Assembly: GCA_963922455.1 (NCBI GenBank)
Contig: CAWUIO010000155.1
Coordinates: 1-12,516 of the forward strand
Reading direction: 5' to 3'
DNA: 12,516 nt
Source of the DNA: CAWUIO01 sp963922455
GTDB lineage: Bacteria > Bacteroidota > Bacteroidia > Cytophagales > Microscillaceae
Shown here one piece after another: positions 7,139 to 12,516 of the stretch. The first letter of the stretch is position 1. Every line of letters begins with the position of its first letter. The translations under genes and the position numbers were made by a program. Below the pieces are notes generated by a model that was given only the letters and a program-made list of their open reading frames with translations, was not told where the DNA came from and made no database searches.

Positions 7139-7159
7139 GGCTAGGAAAGGCTTTAATGC

Positions 7160-7816
7160 TTAGCGAAGATCTATTACATCGGGTTCACAAGGATAACGGG
7201 AAGCGATATATTTGAAGTAAGAGTCGCCTACTTTAACGGTTGCAAAATGAGTAACGGTATACGTATAGCGCGTGGCATTTCGCTCAAACAATTCCCAGCT
7301 TTTGATAGACTTAGAGCTTTCTACCACTTTCAAACGAATTTTGAAGAAAGGGGCATCAATATCCAAGGGCTTTAGATCTACTATATGGTAGTTACGGCCA
7401 TTCTCTAGGGTATCTTTTATATATCCGTAGCTGTAATTCTTCTCGTAAATGGTATAAATATTACTGGGCGTAATGTCATTGTCGCTGGGTTCATAATCCG
7501 TTACATTCACTTCGCAACCTTCTTTTAAATAAGTCCATTGGGTTCTCCCATTGGTAATAACCTCCTGCTCGGGTAGTTTAAGGTAAAATTTTTCTCCCCT
7601 TACGACAATACTGCCATCCATTTCCTCATCCACCTTGGTATTGGCATTCTTGAGGTTGATTTTAAACTCAGCTTTAAAAGATTTGGCCGATTTATAACGA
7701 TCCTTAACGGCATCTAGTATTTGCTTGGCTTTCTGAATATTTTGTGCTTTTGCTTGACTATGAAATACTATAAAAGCAAATGAGGCAAAAAGCCAAAGAA
7801 AAGATTTGAATTTCAT
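7160..7816 (-). CDS. lolA: LolA-like outer-membrane lipoprotein carrier
   Basis: A periplasmic chaperone of the LolA family that shuttles lipoproteins released by LolCDE to the outer membrane. The 218 residues start with a clear type I signal peptide: basic MKFKS, a hydrophobic core (6-19) and a likely AKA cleavage site after residue 24. There is no lipobox cysteine, so it is a soluble carrier rather than a LolB-type lipoprotein. The mature part is rich in beta strands, with KSFKAEFKI (45-53), VVRGEKFYLKLPEQEVITNG (71-90) and TQWTYLKE (92-99), as in LolA. Two cysteines (101 and 210) could form a disulphide. It sits between ftsK and pyrF, a neighbourhood I recall as common in Bacteroidota, and is followed by pyrF after 21 bp. 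Confidence 0.85.
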   Translation of the reverse strand: MKFKSFLWLFASFAFIVFHSQAKAQNIQKAKQILDAVKDRYKSAKSFKAEFKINLKNANTKVDEEMDGSIVVRGEKFYLKLPEQEVITNGRTQWTYLKEGCEVNVTDYEPSDNDITPSNIYTIYEKNYSYGYIKDTLENGRNYHIVDLKPLDIDAPFFKIRLKVVESSKSIKSWELFERNATRYTYTVTHFATVKVGDSYFKYIASRYPCEPDVIDLR

Positions 7817-8015
7817 TAAATTACAAGTTTGTTAATAAATCCTGTCATCTTCACAAACGTGGAAGGGTATACCCACGTTCAGGAAATAATCCTAAACGCC
7901 TGTTAAGTCCTTGTTAAGCGAAGGTACGTAATATCTAAAATTGAACGAGAAAAAACAGGAATTATTAAGGAATTTAGCCTCTCAGACCGTTAATGTACAG
8001 AAAATACCTTGGGAA
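7817..8015 (-). promoter_or_regulatory. ftsK-lolA gap with palindrome and phased repeats
   Basis: This 199-bp gap holds no gene. A 10-bp perfect palindrome GGGTATACCC (7865-7874) lies inside a larger inverted repeat, aacgtgg (7856-7862) with ccacgtt (7873-7879). Two exact TGTTAAG copies (7901-7907 and 7912-7918) are 11 bp apart, about one helical turn. These look like protein-binding sites or a stem in the lolA leader. No exact TANNTTTG box was found on the minus strand, so whether lolA has its own promoter is undecided. Confidence 0.4.
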
Positions 8016-10706
8016 TTATTTATTTTCTATATTGCTAAGGAGTCTTTCTAGGGCATATTCATCGGGGATCAGTACCTCTCGGGCTTTACTTCCCTCAAAG
8101 GTGCCAACGATGCCTGCTTTCTCCAATTGGTCAATCAAACGGCCCGCTCGGTTATACCCCAGCTTGAGCCTTCTTTGCAAGAGTGACGTACTGCCTTGTT
8201 GATGCATTACAATAATCCGGGCAGCTTCTTCGAATAAGACATCCCGTTCAAATTCGTCACCACCTTCCCCATTTAGCCCATCTGGGCCTTCGGCTTCGGG
8301 AAGTTCATAGGCTTGTGGGAAGCTTTGCTGTACATTGATGTAATCACAAATGCGCTCTACTTCGTGGGTATCGATGAAGGGGCATTGCAAGCGAATAACC
8401 TCTGAATCCATAGAGAAGAGCATATCTCCCATCCCCACCAATTGTTCGGCTCCACCCGCATCGAGGATCGTACGGGAGTCAACTTTGGAAGACACCTTAA
8501 ATGAAAGGCGCGCCGGAAAGTTAGCTTTGATGATACCGGTGATCACATCAACCGAGGGCCTTTGGGTAGCTACAATTAAGTGTATCCCGATGGCCCGGGC
8601 CAACTGTGCCAAACGGGCAATGGGCTGCTCTACTTCCTTGCCGGCTACCATCATCAAGTCGGCTAATTCATCCACCACCAAAACAATATAGGGTAAGAAA
8701 CGGTGCCCTTTTCTTGGGCTCAGCCTACGTTGTACAAACTTAGCGTTATACTCCTTTATATTTCGGCAAGCAGCTTCTTTAAGCAAATTGTAGCGAATAT
8801 CCATTTCCCGACATAGAGAGGCCAGGGTGCTAATCACTTTATTCGTATCGGTGATAATGGCTTCATCTTCACCCGGTAGCTTGGCCAAAAAGTGCTTCTC
8901 AATCTTATTAAAAAGGGTCAGCTCCACCTTTTTAGGATCAATCAAGACGAATTTTAGCTCAGAGGGGTGTTTTTTGTAGATAAGACTGGTTAGAAAAACA
9001 TTCAGGCCAACCGATTTCCCTTGTCCGGTAGCTCCCGCAATAAGTAAGTGGGGCATTTTGGCCAAATCGGCAATATATACTTCATTGGTTACCGACTTAC
9101 CCAAGATCATTGGGAGGGTTCTTTTCGTATTCCGAAATTCTTCCGACTCGGTTACCAAGCGAATCCCAACTATCTCTCGCTTTTTATTAGGGACTTCAAT
9201 CCCAATCGTACCCTTACCTGGGATAGGGGCAATAATCCGTATTCCGAGGGCCGCCAAACTGAGGGCAATATCATCTTCCAAGTTCTTAATTTTGGAGATC
9301 CGGACCCCTGCCTCTGGGATAATTTCATAAAGCGTGACCGTCGGGCCAATAGTTGCTTTAATCTGGGAAATCCCAATGCCGTAATTGCTTAGGGTTTCCA
9401 CGATTTTATCTTTATTAGCTTCTAGTTCTTCTTTGGATACCTGACGTCCCGTTTGATTGCTCTCGTCCATCAACTCCGGGGTAGGTCTTTGATATTGACT
9501 CAACTGAGCCGTAGGGTCATACGGCCCCGTTTCCGGGCCAAGGGCACTCCCTTGCGCCCCGGGATCTTCATGGAGTGCCGCAATGGTATTCGTTTTGCCT
9601 TGAGGAGGGTTCAGGTCAGAAGGATTTAGGCCCAAATATTCTTCAAAAGAAATTTTGGTTTGCTCTCCCTGATTGGGTACACTTTGTCCCAAATCTGCCG
9701 GGTTCATATCAGAAATTTGCTCTGAGGAAGCCACCGGTTCTTCGGGGAGGGAATCCGGATCAATTTCCAATTCTAGTTTGGTATGGGCCGATGTCCCAGA
9801 CTTTGGCGGCTTTTGGGAAGAGCTGCGCTTGCGGGTACGCGGATTAGTTTTAAACGCGCGCGTTTTACGATGATGGTCTTCTTCTTCCTCTACTTGTAAT
9901 TCGTCGTTTACTTCCAGGACAATATCTTTACTAAACTCATCGGGCTCGTCTGCCTGAGGCTCTTGCTCGGGTTTGTCAAAAAAAGTAGGCGTTTTAAACT
10001 GGGTATTTACTTTAAACTTGCGTTTAATTTTAATGGGCGAATGGGCCATTAACTGACGGAACTCCTGCCCCAAAGAACTAAAAAAGGAGCCATCTTGGGC
10101 CATGCTGGGAGTTATTTGAAAGAAATATACTAAAAATACCAAAAGCCCGAAGAGAATAACCGGCACCGTAAACAAGCCAAACAGATAATTGAGTAGGCTG
10201 GCCAGCGAAAAACCAATGCCCCCGGCCCAAAAACCCATAAAGCTTGTGGGATCAAACAAGGCCCCCATCAAAAGACTAAACCAAAAAATAGCGAAAGCAC
10301 TAAACTGAATGCTATTGCGAATAGGAAGTAAGGAGACTTTAAAAGCCAGTCGCCATCCCAAAACAAAGATTAAGGGAATTAAACCAAAGGAGGCAATCCC
10401 AAACCATTTGAATATGAATACGTGAGCCAAAACGGCCCCACTGAGTCCCAACCAATTTTCTACTTCTTCACCACTTTTTCTAATATCGGTGTTCATGATC
10501 ACCTCTACTACACTTTGGTCCGCTTTACCGGTAAAGAAATAGGAGAAAAATGCAATGAAAAGAGCAAAGGAGCTGACCAATAAAAAGATACCCAGGACAA
10601 AATGAAATTGAGGGTCTTTTGTAAAAAAAGACTGAAAGTTACGGAAAACCGGGCGGCTTTGTTTGTTGCTCTTATAGGTGTTTTCTCGATAGACCGTCTT
10701 TGCCAT
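8016..10706 (-). CDS. ftsK: DNA translocase FtsK/SpoIIIE
   Basis: A membrane-anchored hexameric dsDNA pump that clears and resolves chromosome termini at the closing septum. The 896 residues are complete. The N-terminal membrane domain has several hydrophobic segments (about 35-58, 91-120, 132-152, 162-196). A low-complexity acidic and Pro/Gln-rich linker follows (about 230-425). The motor then has an alpha domain (about 430-540) and a RecA-like beta domain with Walker A GATGQGKS (558-565), Walker B VLVVDE (675-680) and ATQRPSVDVITG (713-724). The C-terminal gamma winged helix (about 820-885) contains GSTSLLQRRLKLGYNRAGRL (838-857), as in families that read polar DNA guide sequences. An SpoIIIE-type role is possible, but the long linker and context suit FtsK. 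A TANNTTTG box lies 20 bp upstream. Confidence 0.96.
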   Translation of the reverse strand: MAKTVYRENTYKSNKQSRPVFRNFQSFFTKDPQFHFVLGIFLLVSSFALFIAFFSYFFTGKADQSVVEVIMNTDIRKSGEEVENWLGLSGAVLAHVFIFKWFGIASFGLIPLIFVLGWRLAFKVSLLPIRNSIQFSAFAIFWFSLLMGALFDPTSFMGFWAGGIGFSLASLLNYLFGLFTVPVILFGLLVFLVYFFQITPSMAQDGSFFSSLGQEFRQLMAHSPIKIKRKFKVNTQFKTPTFFDKPEQEPQADEPDEFSKDIVLEVNDELQVEEEEDHHRKTRAFKTNPRTRKRSSSQKPPKSGTSAHTKLELEIDPDSLPEEPVASSEQISDMNPADLGQSVPNQGEQTKISFEEYLGLNPSDLNPPQGKTNTIAALHEDPGAQGSALGPETGPYDPTAQLSQYQRPTPELMDESNQTGRQVSKEELEANKDKIVETLSNYGIGISQIKATIGPTVTLYEIIPEAGVRISKIKNLEDDIALSLAALGIRIIAPIPGKGTIGIEVPNKKREIVGIRLVTESEEFRNTKRTLPMILGKSVTNEVYIADLAKMPHLLIAGATGQGKSVGLNVFLTSLIYKKHPSELKFVLIDPKKVELTLFNKIEKHFLAKLPGEDEAIITDTNKVISTLASLCREMDIRYNLLKEAACRNIKEYNAKFVQRRLSPRKGHRFLPYIVLVVDELADLMMVAGKEVEQPIARLAQLARAIGIHLIVATQRPSVDVITGIIKANFPARLSFKVSSKVDSRTILDAGGAEQLVGMGDMLFSMDSEVIRLQCPFIDTHEVERICDYINVQQSFPQAYELPEAEGPDGLNGEGGDEFERDVLFEEAARIIVMHQQGSTSLLQRRLKLGYNRAGRLIDQLEKAGIVGTFEGSKAREVLIPDEYALERLLSNIENK

Positions 10707-10726
10707 TGCGACCTGAGTTTGGTTTT

Positions 10727-10734
10727 CAAATCTA
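10727..10734 (-). promoter_or_regulatory. -7 box upstream of ftsK
   Basis: On the minus strand this is TAGATTTG, an exact match to the Bacteroidota -7 element TANNTTTG. It ends 20 bp before the ftsK ATG, implying a very short leader. There is no TTTG at the usual 19-bp spacing upstream, so support rests on one element and on the same arrangement before pyrD. Confidence 0.5.
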
Positions 10735-10764
10735 ATATAGATAAAATCAGCTTAAAATTTTAGC

Positions 10765-10796
10765 AAAAAACCTGTTCATATGATCAACTGACTAGG
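10765..10796 (-). terminator. Possible weak terminator after pyrD
   Basis: On the minus strand CCT and GTT pair with AAC and AGG across a 5-nt bulge (10794-10796 and 10786-10788 with 10771-10776), followed directly by six T (10770-10765). The helix is short and imperfect. A nearby alternative pairs atcaac (10783-10788) with gttgat (10809-10814). Termination between pyrD and ftsK is plausible but not certain. Confidence 0.3.
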
Positions 10797-10830
10797 ATTT
10801 TGCTACTGGTTGATTTTTCGTTTTTTATAA

Positions 10831-11880
10831 TTAGTTGAGCTCCGCAGAGTCAATTTTTTCTGGTTTTGGACGCAAATTTTTAAGAATTTGGGTAGGCAAA
10901 CCTGGCCCACCGTACACAAATCCCGTGTAAATTTGTAGCAAATTTGCCCCGGCATCCAATTTAGCTTGGGCCGTAAGCGCCGAACGAATCCCGCCTACGC
11001 CTATAATCGGGTAATCTGGGCCCAGGGCTGCGCGTAAACTTCCTAGTATTTCATTGGATAGTTCTTCAAGGGGCTTACCACTTAAACCTCCAGCTCCAAT
11101 AGCTTCTATGGCTTTGGCCGAGGTCTTCAAAGGCTTTCGCCGAATGGTCGTATTGGTGGCCACTACTCCGGGTATTCTTGCTTCCTGTAATACCTCTACC
11201 ACATTTTCCAACTGTGGCTGGCTCAAGTCTGGGGCAATTTTTAATAAAATAGGCTTCGCTTGCTTCAAACCAGCATTTAACGTTTGTAAGCCCATCAAAA
11301 GGGCCCGCAGAGGCTCACGGTCTTGCAGTTCCCGCAAATTGGGCGTATTGGGCGAACTCACATTAACCACAAAGTAATCTACCAAGTCATGCAAGCCCAA
11401 AAAACACGTTTTATAGTCCGAAAAGGCCTCCGCATTGGGAGTGGCCTTGTTCTTACCAATATTCCCTCCGACAATCAGAGAGGACCGGCGTTTTTCTAAG
11501 TTTTTCCGTACGGCGTCTAGCCCGGCATTGTTAAAACCCATCCGATTGATGAGGGCTTCATCCGTTTTTAAGCGGAACAGGCGGGGCTGCGGGTTTCCCA
11601 TTTGTGGTTTGGGCGTTACCGTGCCAATTTCCACAAAGCCAAACCCAAAGGTCTCCATGGAGTCTATCCATTCCCCATTTTTATCAAATCCGGCGGCCAA
11701 TCCCAAGGGGTTTTTAAACCGGATCCCCCAGTACTCCCTTTCCAGCGAAAAATTTGGCCCCGCAAAAGGCGAACGGAAGAAAGATTTCATCCCAGGAAGC
11801 TGCAAAGCCCTCATGCTGAGGTGGTGAGCCTTTTCCGGAGCGAGTTGAAAAAAGAGAGGACGTAAGACGCTTTGGTACAA
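10831..11880 (-). CDS. pyrD: Dihydroorotate dehydrogenase, class 2 (quinone-dependent)
   Basis: Oxidises dihydroorotate to orotate in de novo pyrimidine synthesis, passing electrons through FMN to the quinone pool at the cytoplasmic membrane. The 349 residues include the class 2 N-terminal membrane-associating helices (about 1-40, MYQSVLRPLFFQLAPEKAHH resembling other class 2 starts). FMN and substrate motifs are GLAAGFDKNGE (60-70), GTVTPKPQMGNPQPRLFR (86-103), MGFNNAG (114-120), NVSSPNTPNLR (173-183, with Ser176 as the likely catalytic base), ATNTT (241-245) and GVGGIRS (294-300). The start codon is TTG. An in-frame TAA lies five codons upstream and the next Met is residue 23, inside the family-conserved start, so TTG is the best choice. 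A TANNTTTG box lies 20 bp upstream. Confidence 0.95.
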   Translation of the reverse strand: MYQSVLRPLFFQLAPEKAHHLSMRALQLPGMKSFFRSPFAGPNFSLEREYWGIRFKNPLGLAAGFDKNGEWIDSMETFGFGFVEIGTVTPKPQMGNPQPRLFRLKTDEALINRMGFNNAGLDAVRKNLEKRRSSLIVGGNIGKNKATPNAEAFSDYKTCFLGLHDLVDYFVVNVSSPNTPNLRELQDREPLRALLMGLQTLNAGLKQAKPILLKIAPDLSQPQLENVVEVLQEARIPGVVATNTTIRRKPLKTSAKAIEAIGAGGLSGKPLEELSNEILGSLRAALGPDYPIIGVGGIRSALTAQAKLDAGANLLQIYTGFVYGGPGLPTQILKNLRPKPEKIDSAELN

Positions 11881-11900
11881 AATTTTTTTGCTTTAATTTC

Positions 11901-11908
11901 CAAATATA
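11901..11908 (-). promoter_or_regulatory. -7 box upstream of pyrD
   Basis: The minus strand reads TATATTTG, an exact TANNTTTG match, 20 bp before the TTG start of pyrD. No TTTG is found at 19-bp spacing; the nearest CAA on the plus strand (11920-11922) is too close. The same box-to-start distance before ftsK adds some support. Confidence 0.5.
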
Positions 11909-12051
11909 CAGTTTTTTTTCAAGAATGAGCGGTTCTCCCAGGCTTTTTAGGATAAGCGCCCGCCTAGGCATGTTCGGGGGTATTTTGGAGGGACTTGGGA
12001 GCTGCCCCCGGCGTTTGACCAGGGTGCCCTTTTGGAAAGTTAGTGCCGCCA
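11909..12051. other. Intergenic spacer, no supported gene
   Basis: This part of the 636-bp region beyond pyrD holds no gene I can support. The plus-strand frame open from 11925 to 12329 runs straight through the structured repeat and the purine tandem repeat and has no recognisable domain. The small inverted motif AGGGTGCCCT (12021-12030) is too short to call. Similarity to the left-edge repeat may begin at about 12046. Confidence 0.5.
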
Positions 12052-12121
12052 GGGTCGGGCTTTCGCTACTCGCCGGCCCCCGCTCGGCCAGCGGCGGGCT
12101 CAAACAGGCCGCTCTATCCCT
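12052..12121 (+). repeat. Structured 70-bp repeat core, right copy
   Basis: Ungapped partner of the left-edge copy (69-138, opposite strand), 63 of 70 identical. Stem 1 pairs gggtcgg (12052-12058) with ccggccc (12073-12079). The one change inside a stem turns an A-T pair into a G-T wobble, so the stem survives. Stem 2 pairs agcggc (12090-12095) with gccgct (12108-12113) and is unchanged. Three of the seven differences fall in the short linker between the stems. Orientation is outward, mirroring the left copy, so the two copies face away from the gene block. Confidence 0.85.
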
Positions 12122-12130
12122 CAGCCATTT

Positions 12131-12195
12131 GAGAACAGAGAGGATAGAAGCGAGAGCAGAGAAGCGAGAGGAGAGAAGCGAGAACCGGGAGCCGA
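12131..12195 (+). repeat. Purine tract with 14-bp tandem repeat and GAACCGGGA tail
   Basis: The strand is nearly all purine. GAAGCGAGA occurs exactly three times, starting at 12147, 12161 and 12175, giving a strict 14-bp period; a degenerate fourth unit may start at 12133. The tract ends in GAACCGGGAGCCGA (12182-12195), which recurs inverted at 12419-12432. Its position right after the 70-bp core matches the layout at the left edge. Confidence 0.75.
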
Positions 12196-12205
12196 AAGCT
12201 ACGCT

Positions 12206-12284
12206 CGGCCGCAAATGTTTTGCGGCCGCATCTTCGTGGCATTTGCAATGCCCTTTGCAGAAGATTTCGCCCTTTGGGCAAAAT
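12206..12284. repeat. Array of three short-loop hairpins
   Basis: Three unrelated inverted repeats follow one another, each with a 3-nt loop. The first is cggccgcaaa/tttgcggccg (12206-12228), a perfect 10-bp stem. The second is ggcatt/aatgcc (12238-12252), a perfect 6-bp stem. The third is atttcgccc/gggcaaaat (12264-12284), a 9-bp stem with one mismatch that becomes a G-U pair in minus-strand RNA. Their centres are 28 and 29 bp apart. An extra outer stem atcttc (12230-12235) with gaagat (12260-12265) encloses the second hairpin and competes with the third. Confidence 0.6.
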
Positions 12285-12311
12285 GATCAGTGTTTTTTCT
12301 CATTTCACCTG
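12257..12311 (+). repeat. 55-bp direct repeat, copy 1
   Basis: Identical over 55 bp to 12462-12516. It includes the third hairpin of the array and a TGATCAGTG segment followed by a T-run. After this copy the sequence continues with cttggtatt, which cannot be compared because the second copy reaches the window end. Confidence 0.9.
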
Positions 12312-12422
12312 CTTGGTATTTTAGCATAGCATCATCAACTGGCCTCGAGTAAGTGCTTCGCGAAACCAGTTCCCCCGGCAACCCATCGTATCTCTGCTGT
12401 TTCAAAAAGTCCCGGCTCTCGG

Positions 12423-12439
12423 CTCCCGGTTCCCGGTTC
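12423..12439 (-). repeat. CCCGGTT tandem motif, right copy
   Basis: The 17 bases here equal 6-22 exactly. On the minus strand it is the GAACCGGGAACCGGGAG tail found after each purine tract. Together with 12182-12192 it makes three copies in the window, two on the minus strand and one on the plus strand. Confidence 0.8.
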
Positions 12440-12461
12440 TCTTCTTTCCACATCCTCCAAG

Positions 12462-12516
12462 GCAGAAGATTTCGCCCTTTGGGCAAAATGATCAGTGTTT
12501 TTTCTCATTTCACCTG
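12462..12516 (+). repeat. 55-bp direct repeat, copy 2 (reaches window end)
   Basis: Exact second copy of 12257-12311, starting 205 bp later. The match is still perfect at the last base of the window, so the repeat is at least 55 bp and may be longer. The sequence between the copies (12312-12461) has no recognisable gene. Confidence 0.9.

Noticed and set aside
12131..12195. CRISPR-like periodic repeat
   Set aside because: The period is 14 bp with no spacers of the right size and no cas genes; it is a simple tandem repeat.
11714..12214. Minus-strand 166-codon open frame overlapping the pyrD start
   Set aside because: It runs through the 5' part of pyrD in another frame and through the repeat core; pyrD is certain, so this is a shadow.
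11925..12329. Plus-strand 134-codon open frame
   Set aside because: It translates the structured repeat core and the 14-bp purine repeat and has no recognisable domain; the frame stays open because the repeats are GC- and purine-rich.
12199..12486. Minus-strand 95-codon open frame in the right intergenic region
   Set aside because: The 55-bp repeat is read in two different frames within this one frame (HFAQRAKSSA in one copy, MPKGRNLLP in the other), and it also crosses the hairpin array and the CCGGGA tail. That is the behaviour of noncoding repeats, not of a protein.

Overview
The window reads as a chromosomal housekeeping segment from a member of the phylum Bacteroidota. Three things point there. 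The protein set is typical of that phylum: a short GyrB without the gammaproteobacterial insert, a DivIC/FtsB-like septum protein, the conserved family that databases often call 'ABC transporter ATPase', a LolA-like carrier next to FtsK, and a type 2 PyrF. Promoters follow the Bacteroidota TTTG-N19-TANNTTTG pattern. None of the eleven genes has an AGGAGG-like Shine-Dalgarno sequence. A position near Saprospirales is only a guess from protein style and repeat content. Ten of eleven genes lie on the minus strand.

Left part (1-3446): a dispersed structured repeat sits at the edge (about 1-145), followed by the gyrB terminator (229-265). Then, in transcription order from 3171 down, come a DivIC/FtsB-like septum protein, a CoA-binding (YccU-type) protein and gyrB. 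A promoter matching the Bacteroidota consensus (3275-3305) can serve this group.

Middle (3447-7138): one plus-strand gene, a biotin carboxyl carrier protein, meets a minus-strand cluster tail to tail with stop codons overlapping in the sequence TTAA. In transcription order that cluster is pyrF, a DinB-family protein, a KdsC-like HAD phosphatase, a YceI-like lipocalin-fold protein without a signal peptide, and the Bacteroidota 'ABC transporter ATPase' family protein, which has no Walker motifs. Gaps of 4-50 bp suggest one transcript.

Right part (7139-11880): lolA lies directly upstream of pyrF. It is preceded by a 199-bp gap holding a palindrome and helically phased direct repeats, then ftsK and then pyrD, which starts with TTG. 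Both ftsK and pyrD have a TANNTTTG box 20 bp before the start codon. So two pyrimidine genes (pyrD, pyrF) bracket a cell-division/DNA-translocation gene and an envelope lipoprotein carrier.

Right edge (11881-12516): 636 bp without a credible gene. It carries a second, inverted copy of the left-edge repeat (63 of 70 bases identical, with both predicted stems conserved), a 14-bp-period purine tandem repeat, three hairpins with 3-nt loops at 28-29-bp pitch, and a 55-bp exact direct repeat running to the last base. This composite repeat system is the least explained part of the window and the best candidate for something undescribed.
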